Shown: positions 53,601 to 61,578 of the stretch, piece after piece
Position numbering within the stretch: position 1 is the stretch's first letter
How the letters are laid out: every line of letters begins with the position of its first letter
Assembly (NCBI RefSeq): GCF_021390155.1
Contig: NZ_CP089985.1
Span: 3,359,001 to 3,423,000, forward strand
Length of the DNA stretch: 64,000 nucleotides
Direction: 5' to 3'
Source: Pseudomonas sp. HN11
GTDB lineage: Bacteria; Pseudomonadota; Gammaproteobacteria; Pseudomonadales; Pseudomonadaceae
Translations under genes and position numbers: made by a program
Notes under the pieces: model-generated
The model's input: only the letters and a program-made list of their open reading frames with translations
What the model was told of the DNA's origin: nothing
Databases searched by the model: none

Positions 53601-56600
53601 CGTCACCTGCGATCAACCGACCGAAGTGACTGCGTGGCGCAACAGCCTTGGCGCTGCCCTGCCCGACTACATGGTGCCATCGGCGTTTGTGGTGCTGGAC
53701 GAACTGCCACTGACCGACAACGGCAAACTCAATCGCAAGGCCCTGCCCGCGCCGGATATCCAGGCTGAACCGAACGCCGAAGACCCGCCGCGCACCGACG
53801 CCGAACGCCAGCTCGCGGCCTTGTGGGCTGAACTATTGAATGTGCCGTTGGGCGCCATTGGGCGAGACAGCCAGTTCTTTTACCTCGGCGGCCATTCATT
53901 GCTCGCGGCCGTGCTGTTTGCCCGCCTGCGTCAACAATTTTCCACGGTGCCGCCATTGCGCGCGGTGTTTGAGCACCCCACCTTGCAGGCGTTGGCGGCG
54001 CTACTGGCGCAACCGCGGCAAGAACCTGCCGCGACGTTCATCCCCGTGACTCGCCCGGCGCGCTTGCCGTTGTCGTTCGAACAACAGCGCCTGTGGTTCC
54101 TCGAACAACTGAGTGGCGCCAGCGAATACAACGTCGTCAGCGCCGTGCAGCTCGACGGAGAATTGAATGTCCAGGCGTTGCAATCAGCGCTGGACACCGT
54201 GATCCAACGTCACGAAATCCTGCGCAGTCGCATCGTGCGTGAGGCCGACGGCGAGCTGGCGCTGGTGATTGAGCCGCAGGTTGAACTGACATTGGCGGTG
54301 ACGCAGTGGGATGCCGTCAGCGATGAACGCTGGCAGCAACTGACCGACGCCGCGATCCACGCCGCGACCGCGCAGCGCTTTGACCTGGCGCGCGAGGTAC
54401 CGATTCGCGCCGCGTTGCTTCAGCGCAACCACCAGGCATTGCTGGTGCTCACCCTGCATCACTGCGCGACAGACGATGCTTCCACGCAAAACCTGCTCGA
54501 CGAATTGGCCAGATGCTACAGCGCCGACTGCCAGGGCCACGCCGCCAACCTGCCAGCGCTGGCGCTGCAATACCCGGATTACGCGCTCTGGCAGCGCGAG
54601 TCAGCCCAGCAAGCGCTGTTCGACAGCCAATTGGCCTACTGGCGCACTCAACTGGAAGACGGCAGTTACCAACTGGAACTGCCCACCGACCAGCCACGTC
54701 CGCACGTGCTTGACCCGCGTGCCGGCGCCGTCCAACTGCAGTTGCCTGCAGAACTGAGCGGTCGTTTGCGCCAGTTTGCCCGGCAACGCGGCGCAACGCT
54801 GTACATGCTGCTGCTCAGCGCCGCGCAACTGCTGCTGGGGCGCTACGCCAACCAGCGCGACGTGCGTTTCGGCAGCCCGGTGGCCCAGCGGCCATTGGCC
54901 GAGTTGCAACCGCTGATCGGTTGCTTCGTCAACACCCTGGTGATGCGCGCCGACCTGGCGCCGGACCTGGACTTCATCGGGCTGCTCGATCAGGTGCGCA
55001 ACACCGTACTGGATGCGCAACAGCATCAGGACGTGCCGTTCGATCACGTGGTCGAACACCTGGCACCGGAACGCAGCCTTGGCCAGACACCGTTGTTCCA
55101 AGTGTTGTTCGTGATGCAGAACGCCAACACTGGTGCCAGCCAGTGGCCGCAGTTGCAGGTGAGCGAGCGTGCGGTGACGGCCGGCGCCACCAAGTTCGAC
55201 CTGAACTGGGAAGTGCATGACGGCGAGGTGTTGTCGGTATTGCTTGAATACCGCAGCTCACTGTTCACCCAGGCCACCGCCGAGCGTTGGCTGGCGCAAT
55301 GGCAAGCCCTGCTGGAAAGCATGCTGGAAGCGCCACAGACGCGTTTGACTGACTGGTCGCCGTTGACCGTCGCAGAGCGTCAACAACAGTTGGCATGGAA
55401 CAGCACTGAGCGTCATTACCCTGGCCCGCAAGACCTGCGTACAGCCTTGAGCCAGCAAGCCGAGCTGACGCCGAACGCGCCGGCGCTGGTGTTCGAAGGC
55501 CAGCGCCTGAGCTACGACGAGCTGGACCAGCGCGCTCAACGCGTCGCCCGCGCCTTGCGCGCGGCGGGCATCGGTCGCGAGTCGATTGTGCCGGTGTGCA
55601 TGGAGCGCTCGGTGGACATGGTCGTGGCCTTGCTCGGTGTGGTGCATGCCGGTGCGGCGTGGTTGCCGTTGGATCCTGAGTTGCCGGCGGCACGTTTGGC
55701 GTTCCTGATTGCCGACGCCGAGGCCCAGGTGACGTTGACGCAACCGCAATGGCTGTCACAGTTGCCCGTCGGGCATACCGTCTGGACCCTGGAAACACTG
55801 CCCGCGGCTGAAAACGGCGAGCCGCTGAGCGTGGAGGCCAGCGACCTGGCCTACGTGCTCTACACCTCCGGTTCCACCGGCCAGCCCAAAGGTGTGATGA
55901 ACGAACATGGCGCCCTGATGAACCGCCTGCACTGGATGCAGGACGCGTTCCCGATTGGCCCGGATGACCGCGTGCTGCAAAAGACCCCGTACAGCTTCGA
56001 CGTGTCGGTATGGGAATTCTTCTGGCCGCTGATCACCGGCGCAACCCTGGTGGTTGCGCGTCCGGATGGCCATCGCGATCCGGCGTACCTGAGCCAGTTG
56101 ATCCAGCAGGAACAGGTCACCACCCTGCACTTCGTGCCGTCGATGCTGCGGGTATTCGTCGAAGAGCCGAGCCTGGTCGATTGCCGCAGCCTGCGCCAGG
56201 TGTTTGCCAGCGGCGAGGCGTTGCCGGTGGACCTGGTGCAGCGGTTCATGTCCCGGCACCCGGCAGCGCTGGTCAACCTGTATGGCCCAACCGAAGCGGC
56301 GATTGACGTCTCGGTGTGGCGTTGTTCGGTCAACGACACGCTCGTGCCGATCGGCAAGCCTATCGCCAACCTGCGCCTGCATATCCTCGATGACGCCCAG
56401 CAACCGGTGCCGATTGGCAGCATCGGCGAGCTATACATCGGCGGCGTCGGCGTGGCACGCGGTTACTTGAAGCGCGCCGACCTGACCGCCGAGCGCTTCC
56501 TGATGGTCAACGGTGAGCGCCTGTATCGCACCGGCGACCGTTGCCGCTTTCTGGCCGACGGCAATATCGAGTACCTCGGCCGCCTCGACCATCAGGTCAA

Positions 56601-59600
56601 GCTGCGCGGCCAGCGTATCGAGCTCGGCGAGGTCGATGCCGCCCTGCTGGCCCAGCCAAACGTGCGCGACGCCGCCACTCTGCTGCTGGACCAGCGCCTG
56701 GTGGGCTTCTGGAGTGGCGATGCGGATGAAGCGACCCTGCGCGCCGGTCTCGGCGACCACTTGCCCACGCACATGTTGCCGGGATTGCTGGTGCAACTCA
56801 GTCACCTGCCGCTCAACAGCAACGGCAAGCTCGACCGCAAAGCGCTCGCTGCCATCACCCTGCCCGATGCGAGCCGCGAACAGCCCCACCGGGCACCGCG
56901 CACGGCTACGCAAAAGCTGCTCTGCGAACTATTCAGCGAAGTGCTGGCGTGCCCGTTGGTAGGCATCGACGACCACTTCTTCCACCTTGGTGGTCATTCC
57001 CTGCTAGCCACGCGCTTGGTCGCCCAAGTACGTGAACGCCTGGGCGTTACATTGCCATTGGCGCTGGTGTTCGCCCAACCGACGGTGGCGGCATTGGCCG
57101 AACACTTGCGCGACGCCTTGCCAAGTGAGGAGATCACTGCACAACCGCGTCCGGCAACCTTGCCGCTGGGCCTGGCGCAACACCGCTTCTGGATGCTCAG
57201 CCGTCTGGTGCCGGACTCCCGCGAGTACCACATGCCGTTCGCCCTGACCTTGAAGGGCGCGCTGGATCTGGCCGCCTTGCGCCGCGCCTTCGACCAGGTC
57301 AGCGAACGCCATCTGGTGCTGCGCAGCCGCATCGTTGAGATCGCTGGCGAAGCGCAGTTGCTGATTGATCCGCAAGGCCCGGCGCTGCGTGTGACTTCTG
57401 TCGCCACCGGTGACTGGGATACCGCGTGCAGCCGCGCCGAAGCCGACTTGATGGCCCCGTTCGACCTGGCCACTGCCGCACCGTGGCGTGCACAGTTACT
57501 GCAACGTCAGGACAGTGACGAAAACCGCTTGCTGCTGTGCCTGCACCATAGCGCCACCGATGGCTGGGCCATGCAGTTGCTGATCGACGAACTGGCGCAG
57601 GCCTATCGTGCCGGACGAGACGGGCAGGCACCGAACTGGACACCGCTGGACCTCGACTACATTGATTTCGCCTTGTGGCAACAGCACCCGCAGACCCAGG
57701 CCCGTCGCCAGACCAGCCTGGATTACTGGAAAAATCATCTCGGCGCGGACGATTATTCACTCGACCTGCCCCTGGACCAACCCCGTGCAGCTGAAGCCGA
57801 TCGGCGTGCCGGGCAACTGAACATCAACCTGGGCACCGAACGCTCAGCCGCGATCCGCCAATTTGCCCGCTTACGTGGCACCACGCCATATGTCGTGCTG
57901 GCGAGCGCGTTGAGCGCCCTGCTCGCCCGTTACAGCGGCCAGCGTGATATTCGCCTGGGTACCCCGTCCGATCAGCGCGACCAGCCGCAAACCCAGGCGC
58001 TGCTGGCCTGCCTGGTCAACACATTAGTGATCCGCTGCGAGGTCGATCAACAGGCCCCGGCGTCGGCCTTGCTGGCGGCCTTGGAGGCTGACCTGCGCGC
58101 CGCTCAGGCCCACGCCGACCTGCCGTTCGCCACGCTGGCCGGCGCCGTCACCCAGCGACGCGACTTGAACCGCACACCGTTGTTCCAAGTGCTGTTCTCC
58201 CTCAACCACGGCCGCATGGACAGCCGCCAATGGCCGGGCCTGGACCTCACAGAACAGCCCCTGCCAGCCATAGACGCCAAGTTCGAGCAAAGCTGGGAAA
58301 TCCACGACGACGGCAACGACATGACCCTGGCGCTGGAATATCAGACGGCATTGTTCAGCGCCGCTACGATGCAGCGCTGGAGCGCGCAGTGGTGTGCACT
58401 CCTGGATGCTTTGATTGCCGCGCCGGAGCGTGCACTGGTCGAGTTGTTCCCGCAGCAGCAGGATCAGGCGCAACTCACTCGGTGGAATGCCACCGAGCGT
58501 CATTATTGCGGCCCGACAAACTTGCACACGGCGCTGAGCCAGCAAGCCGCGCTGACGCCGAACGCGCCGGCGCTGGTGTTCGAAGACCAACGCCTGAGCT
58601 ACGACGAGCTGGACCAGCGCGCTCAACGCGTCGCCCGCGCCTTGCGCGCGGCGGGCATCGGTCGCGAGTCGATTGTGCCGGTGTGCATGGAGCGCTCGGT
58701 GGACATGGTCGTGGCCTTGCTCGGTGTGGTGCATGCCGGTGCGGCGTGGTTGCCGTTGGATCCTGAGTTGCCGGCGGCACGTTTGGCGTTCCTGATTGCC
58801 GACGCCGAGGCCCAGGTGACGTTGACGCAACCGCAATGGCTGTCACAGTTGCCCGTCGGGCATACCGTCTGGACCCTGGAAACACTGCCCGCGGCTGAAA
58901 ACGGCGAGCCGCTGAGCGTGGAGGCCAGCGACCTGGCCTACGTGCTCTACACCTCCGGTTCCACCGGCCAGCCCAAAGGTGTGATGAACGAACATGGCGC
59001 CCTGATGAACCGCCTGCACTGGATGCAGGACGCGTTCCCGATTGGCCCGGATGACCGCGTGCTGCAAAAGACCCCGTACAGCTTCGACGTGTCGGTATGG
59101 GAATTCTTCTGGCCGCTGATCACCGGCGCAACCCTGGTGGTTGCGCGTCCGGATGGCCATCGCGATCCGGCGTACCTGAGCCAGTTGATCCAGCAGGAAC
59201 AGGTCACCACCCTGCACTTCGTGCCGTCGATGCTGCGGGTATTCGTCGAAGAGCCGAGCCTGGTCGATTGCCGCAGCCTGCGCCAGGTGTTTGCCAGCGG
59301 CGAGGCGTTGCCGGTGGACCTGGTGCAGCGGTTCATGTCCCGGCACCCGGCCGCGCTGGTCAACCTGTATGGCCCAACCGAAGCGGCGATTGACGTGTCG
59401 GTGTGGCGTTGTTCGGTCAACGACACGCTCGTGCCGATCGGCAAGCCTATCGCCAACCTGCGCCTGCATATCCTCGATGACGCCCAGCAACCGGTGCCGA
59501 TTGGCAGCATCGGCGAGCTGTACATCGGCGGCGTCGGCGTGGCACGCGGTTACTTGAAGCGCGCCGACCTGACCGCCGAGCGCTTCCTGATGGTCAACGG

Positions 59601-61539
59601 TGAGCGCCTGTATCGCACCGGCGACCGTTGCCGCTTTCTGGGCGACGGCAATATCGAGTACCTCGGCCGCCTCGACCATCAGGTCAAGCTGCGCGGCCAG
59701 CGTATCGAGCTCGGCGAGGTCGATGCTGCCCTGCTGAGTCAGCCGGGCATCACTGGCGCGTGCACGCTGGTGATCGACAATCGTCTGGTGGCGTTCTACA
59801 GCAGCAATGTGCCGCAACCGAAGTTGGGCGCAGTCCTCAGTGCAGAATTGCCGGTCTATATGGTGCCGGCGGTGTGGGTCGAAGTGCCGAGCCTGCCTCT
59901 GACCACCAACGGCAAGCTCGATCGCAAAGCCCTGGCCACGTTGCCACTGCCGCAGTCCCAACATGCACCCGTCGCCCCTCGTAACGCCTTGGAAAGCCTG
60001 GTCTGTCAGCTGTTCAGCGACATGCTTGGCGACGGCCTCACCGGTGGGCGTGTGGTCGGTACGGCCGACAGTTTCTTCGCCTTGGGCGGCGATTCAATTC
60101 TCGGTTTGAAGCTGATTTCGCAACTGCGCGACCAGGGTTACGCCCTGACGCCCAAAGACCTGTTCCGCGCCCAGACACCTTCGGGCCTGGCGCTGGTGAT
60201 CACACCGTTGCTGGCGGTGGCCGAGCAAGGAGACGTCAGCGGTGCGATGCCGTTGATGCCGCTGCACCAGTGGTTCTTCGATCAGCAGCAACCGCAGCCC
60301 GCCTACTGGAATCAATCGGTACTGGCGGACAGCGACCGCGTGCTGCAACCGGCGCTGGTACAGGCCACCCTGGATCGACTGATCGCCCATCACGATGCAT
60401 TGCGCCTGCGCTTCATCGAAGTGGACGGTCAATGGCAAGCCCATATCGCAGCCGTCGAACCGGCCCGGCTGACGCTGGCCTCGGACGTGGGCCAGCTGCA
60501 GCACGTCGCGCAGAGCCTGGACTTGCAACATGGCCCGTTGTTTGCCGCCGCCTTGCTCGACGGCGCGCCGCAACGGCTGTACCTGGTTGCTCATCACCTG
60601 GTGATCGATGCCGTGTCCTGGGCGCCGCTGCTGGAAGATTTCCAGCAGCTGTATGCGGCGCTGGAAAACGCCACACCGGCCATTCTGCCGGCGAAAACCA
60701 CGTCCTATCGCCAATGGGCCGAGCACATGCATGCGCACACCGGCAAAGTCGCCGCGGAGCAGCCTTATTGGGCTAGTCAGGTCGCGACAAATCCGCGTCC
60801 TCAGGCCACGATCGCCGAGCGCCAGACCCTGTCAGCCCGCTGGGATGCCACGCGTACCCACCAATGGTTGACCGAGTCCCATGCCGCTTACCGCACCCAG
60901 CCGGAAGAGCTGCTGATCGCCGCACTGGTTGCCACCCTGGCACAAGCCGAACAACGCCAGGACATCGTCGTCGACCTCGAGCGCCATGGCCGCGATGCCG
61001 GTTTCGAGGGCTTGGATGTCAGCCGCACCGTGGGCTGGTTCACCACCCTGTTCCCGCTGCGCGTCAATGCCCGTGGCGCCGTTGGCGACTGGGTGCGCCA
61101 AGCCAAGGAAGCGCTGCGCGGCGTCCCGGGCCAGGGCCTCGGGCACGGTTTGCTGCGCCTGCGTGGCGAGCTGCCGGCTGGCAGCGGTGATGTGCTGTTC
61201 AACTACCTGGGCCACGCGCAACCCTCGCCAGGCTGGTTGCGTGCCAGCTCGCTGGCGGCGCCGTCGGACGCCGCGCGTGTTAACCGCGTCAGCCATGCCC
61301 GTGAAGTGGTGGCCTGGCTGGAGGACGACGCATTGCACCTGCATTGGCACAGCGTCAACCCGGTCGTCGACCGCGACCTGCCTGCACAGTTGCTCAAGCA
61401 CCTGCAAGCGCTGCTTGAACACTGCCTCGATCCCCAGGCCGGTGCGCTGATGCCGTCTGACTTCCCGTTGGCCAAGGCGCTCAACCAGAAGTCCCTCGAG
61501 ACGTTGCTGGGCAAGCTCAAGAACAAACCGAATTCCTGA
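47629..61539 (+). CDS. NRPS modules 2-5: (C-A-T)x4-E
   Basis: A 4,636-residue synthetase with four modules and a terminal epimerase. Carrier serines are Ser1020, Ser2090, Ser3124 (GGHSLL type) and Ser4156 (GGDSI type, before E). C-domain motifs: HHILMDA at His148, HHLVSDA at His1215, HHCATDD at His2277, HHSATDG at His3306. E domain: HHLVIDAVSW at His4322, plus VGWFTTLFP and FNYLGH. Pockets read by eye: module 2 D-I-W-E-L-T-A-D-D-K (Dab type as I recall it); module 3 D-S-A-E-L-G-T-V-D-K (not assigned); modules 4 and 5 D-V-W-H-F-S-L-I-D-K (Ser). The E domain makes the module 5 residue D-Ser. The first C starts YPLSPLQQGMLFH, a D-C-L-like form. It begins 46 bp after module 1. The Ser A domains of modules 4 and 5 are almost identical DNA. 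Confidence 0.93.
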   Translation: MTTEKTTSNPIEDVYPLSPLQQGMLFHSLLHEDSGVYLMQDRYRIGGAIDEGAFLESWRQVVALHPSLRASFQWKTQKQPVQVIHREVKVPLDTLDLRGLAPHEQEARIRSLLENEQKIGFNLSKPPLIRFRLVRLADESYEFIRSFHHILMDAWCISLVTVDFLKVYEALCNDRTPKIKSPRPFRDYIQWLQRQDAGKAEQFWRGQLQGLNAPTPLTVDNGVSRDRYTDAVLVADQLIHLSEDDTQALATFCRHRRITPNTFFQGVWSLLLSRYSGQRDVVFGVTVAGRPAELTGVAEMIGLFINTLPLRVSVDPQATLGDWLTALQGLNVEMRDFEHTPLTDIQGWSDFPRGETLFDSILVFENAPIDEQILDGGFQFSLDGMDHSVHTHYGLTVVILPGEPLGIRVSYDRERFEADTVQRLLGHLASLVRGMLAAPEAPLGSFELLAADERQQLLGEWALNPHDFPLDKSYAELFAAQVAERGDQIAAICAGESLTYAELDLRATRLAQALRAAGAGADQLVALVAPRGLALLTSMIAVFKAGAAMLPLEVNHPPERLREILNLSRAPLLVASEGCRGLLDQLLSGLDRAPAALFAEAAWNTPNDAPLTLAGGPDSLAYVLFTSGSTGTPKGVMIEQRGMLNNIFGKVPALGLSVNDRIPQTASVAFDISVWQFLAAPVLGATVHILPDDVAHDPQRLLQVLASERLNVLEIVPSLMRTLLALCPCDLQLPDLRWVLPTGEALPPTVARDWFARFPDIALMNAYGPAECADDVAFQPITQAPHANVSHMPIGRPTANNCLYVLDEALRPVPIGVAGEICVGGVGVGRGYLHDPQRTSEAFIQHPQIDGRLYRTGDLGRWCADGVIEYLGRRDQQVKLRGHRIELTEIEHRLAQHPNVREAAVLLRENSAGEAWLVAYWSAHDDTLGSTGLSEHLRAQLPPYMVPAAFECLERLPLNNNGKVDRKALAALQLNWQADTRENLAPRNEHEATIAKVWADVLGRDSVGVEDNFFTLGGHSLLATQIVARLRSQFKLDLPLRVLFEQPTVALLAVAIAEREAQAAAPQAVALATPHAKARPALLPLSFSQQRLWFIEQLTPGTTLFNIPFALHLKGELDVPALNASLNDLLARHEILRTGIRSVDGVPSQHISEALEVALPFEDLSGLSATAREGAQFTALQATFERPFDLTEPPLLRARLLKVAPGEHVLGIALHHLVSDAWSATIALRELALGYEARCSGSAAQLAALPLQYADFALWQRDHLQGAELKRQLDYWTRTLDRSDQDASPLLALPTDHPRPSVQSYRAGLVQRALSADLSGRVQALASRLGTTPFCVLFAGFAVLMHRLSGDATVLIGTPVTHREQPGTDGLLGILLNNLAIRADFTAQVDFSAVVGQVAKRLHEGLQHQDLPFEQLVDSLQLPRSLSHAPLYQVMVAQQLAMESRLQFPGLAFEALDTPLKHSECDLDLHVLCPPSAPIQLELMFALDLFTLDSAHQTLARLEHLLQQMLAEPQRPVAALPLLTPAEWQRTVVEWNRTEMDVPQHLTFAQLFEQQAERTPQRDALCFEGQRLSYAELNRRANQVAHYLRAQGVVANCPVALCVERSLELLVGLLGILKAGGAYVPLDPSYPAERLAYMLEDAQPALFLGQQGLLEQLGSGLPRLRLDADAALYATQPESNPAALAGPDDLAYIMYTSGSTGKPKGTLVTHASVVNLAWARIHGLYRRYTDQPMRTSFNYSFAFDSSVAELILLLDGHSLYLTPEEVRYDPAALAQFFQETRLDAFECTPAQLKSLLESDGVRRGETYLPRFVLFGGDAVDAQLWQRLPSISGSRFFNTYGPTECTVDATGCAVDDFPQRPIIGRPIANVRTYVLDAFLNPMPVGVPGELHIGGAGVTLGYLNRAEQTAKVFINDPFSPLPQARMYKSGDLVRWLPDGQLEYLGRMDHQVKIRGFRVELGEIEALIGAQPGVRQAVVLAREDVPGDKRLVAYVTCDQPTEVTAWRNSLGAALPDYMVPSAFVVLDELPLTDNGKLNRKALPAPDIQAEPNAEDPPRTDAERQLAALWAELLNVPLGAIGRDSQFFYLGGHSLLAAVLFARLRQQFSTVPPLRAVFEHPTLQALAALLAQPRQEPAATFIPVTRPARLPLSFEQQRLWFLEQLSGASEYNVVSAVQLDGELNVQALQSALDTVIQRHEILRSRIVREADGELALVIEPQVELTLAVTQWDAVSDERWQQLTDAAIHAATAQRFDLAREVPIRAALLQRNHQALLVLTLHHCATDDASTQNLLDELARCYSADCQGHAANLPALALQYPDYALWQRESAQQALFDSQLAYWRTQLEDGSYQLELPTDQPRPHVLDPRAGAVQLQLPAELSGRLRQFARQRGATLYMLLLSAAQLLLGRYANQRDVRFGSPVAQRPLAELQPLIGCFVNTLVMRADLAPDLDFIGLLDQVRNTVLDAQQHQDVPFDHVVEHLAPERSLGQTPLFQVLFVMQNANTGASQWPQLQVSERAVTAGATKFDLNWEVHDGEVLSVLLEYRSSLFTQATAERWLAQWQALLESMLEAPQTRLTDWSPLTVAERQQQLAWNSTERHYPGPQDLRTALSQQAELTPNAPALVFEGQRLSYDELDQRAQRVARALRAAGIGRESIVPVCMERSVDMVVALLGVVHAGAAWLPLDPELPAARLAFLIADAEAQVTLTQPQWLSQLPVGHTVWTLETLPAAENGEPLSVEASDLAYVLYTSGSTGQPKGVMNEHGALMNRLHWMQDAFPIGPDDRVLQKTPYSFDVSVWEFFWPLITGATLVVARPDGHRDPAYLSQLIQQEQVTTLHFVPSMLRVFVEEPSLVDCRSLRQVFASGEALPVDLVQRFMSRHPAALVNLYGPTEAAIDVSVWRCSVNDTLVPIGKPIANLRLHILDDAQQPVPIGSIGELYIGGVGVARGYLKRADLTAERFLMVNGERLYRTGDRCRFLADGNIEYLGRLDHQVKLRGQRIELGEVDAALLAQPNVRDAATLLLDQRLVGFWSGDADEATLRAGLGDHLPTHMLPGLLVQLSHLPLNSNGKLDRKALAAITLPDASREQPHRAPRTATQKLLCELFSEVLACPLVGIDDHFFHLGGHSLLATRLVAQVRERLGVTLPLALVFAQPTVAALAEHLRDALPSEEITAQPRPATLPLGLAQHRFWMLSRLVPDSREYHMPFALTLKGALDLAALRRAFDQVSERHLVLRSRIVEIAGEAQLLIDPQGPALRVTSVATGDWDTACSRAEADLMAPFDLATAAPWRAQLLQRQDSDENRLLLCLHHSATDGWAMQLLIDELAQAYRAGRDGQAPNWTPLDLDYIDFALWQQHPQTQARRQTSLDYWKNHLGADDYSLDLPLDQPRAAEADRRAGQLNINLGTERSAAIRQFARLRGTTPYVVLASALSALLARYSGQRDIRLGTPSDQRDQPQTQALLACLVNTLVIRCEVDQQAPASALLAALEADLRAAQAHADLPFATLAGAVTQRRDLNRTPLFQVLFSLNHGRMDSRQWPGLDLTEQPLPAIDAKFEQSWEIHDDGNDMTLALEYQTALFSAATMQRWSAQWCALLDALIAAPERALVELFPQQQDQAQLTRWNATERHYCGPTNLHTALSQQAALTPNAPALVFEDQRLSYDELDQRAQRVARALRAAGIGRESIVPVCMERSVDMVVALLGVVHAGAAWLPLDPELPAARLAFLIADAEAQVTLTQPQWLSQLPVGHTVWTLETLPAAENGEPLSVEASDLAYVLYTSGSTGQPKGVMNEHGALMNRLHWMQDAFPIGPDDRVLQKTPYSFDVSVWEFFWPLITGATLVVARPDGHRDPAYLSQLIQQEQVTTLHFVPSMLRVFVEEPSLVDCRSLRQVFASGEALPVDLVQRFMSRHPAALVNLYGPTEAAIDVSVWRCSVNDTLVPIGKPIANLRLHILDDAQQPVPIGSIGELYIGGVGVARGYLKRADLTAERFLMVNGERLYRTGDRCRFLGDGNIEYLGRLDHQVKLRGQRIELGEVDAALLSQPGITGACTLVIDNRLVAFYSSNVPQPKLGAVLSAELPVYMVPAVWVEVPSLPLTTNGKLDRKALATLPLPQSQHAPVAPRNALESLVCQLFSDMLGDGLTGGRVVGTADSFFALGGDSILGLKLISQLRDQGYALTPKDLFRAQTPSGLALVITPLLAVAEQGDVSGAMPLMPLHQWFFDQQQPQPAYWNQSVLADSDRVLQPALVQATLDRLIAHHDALRLRFIEVDGQWQAHIAAVEPARLTLASDVGQLQHVAQSLDLQHGPLFAAALLDGAPQRLYLVAHHLVIDAVSWAPLLEDFQQLYAALENATPAILPAKTTSYRQWAEHMHAHTGKVAAEQPYWASQVATNPRPQATIAERQTLSARWDATRTHQWLTESHAAYRTQPEELLIAALVATLAQAEQRQDIVVDLERHGRDAGFEGLDVSRTVGWFTTLFPLRVNARGAVGDWVRQAKEALRGVPGQGLGHGLLRLRGELPAGSGDVLFNYLGHAQPSPGWLRASSLAAPSDAARVNRVSHAREVVAWLEDDALHLHWHSVNPVVDRDLPAQLLKHLQALLEHCLDPQAGALMPSDFPLAKALNQKSLETLLGKLKNKPNS
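55504..56649 (+). repeat. Near-identical Ser adenylation domain DNA, copy 1 (module 4)
   Basis: This 1,146-bp block inside the four-module NRPS gene matches 58,591-59,736 at a fixed offset of 3,087 bp. I found about five mismatches by eye (at 56,265, 56,310, 56,433, 56,555 and 56,640), only one changing a residue (Ala to Gly). The flanking C domains are clearly different. This points to recent gene conversion or duplication of an A-domain core. Confidence 0.9.
58591..59736 (+). repeat. Near-identical Ser adenylation domain DNA, copy 2 (module 5)
   Basis: Partner of the block at 55,504-56,649. The match stops abruptly after CTGCTG near 59,736, in the A-domain C-terminal subdomain, and starts just inside the A domain after LVFE. 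The exchanged unit therefore spans the substrate-pocket core but not the whole module. Confidence 0.9.
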
Positions 61540-61578
61540 AAACGGCCCGCGGCTGGCCGTCTTCCCCAAGCATTTGAA

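Noticed and set aside
58843..59964. Minus-strand 373-residue frame, and its twin at 55,756-56,403, opposite the NRPS A domains.
   Set aside because: Shadow frames duplicated only because the A-domain cores themselves are duplicated.
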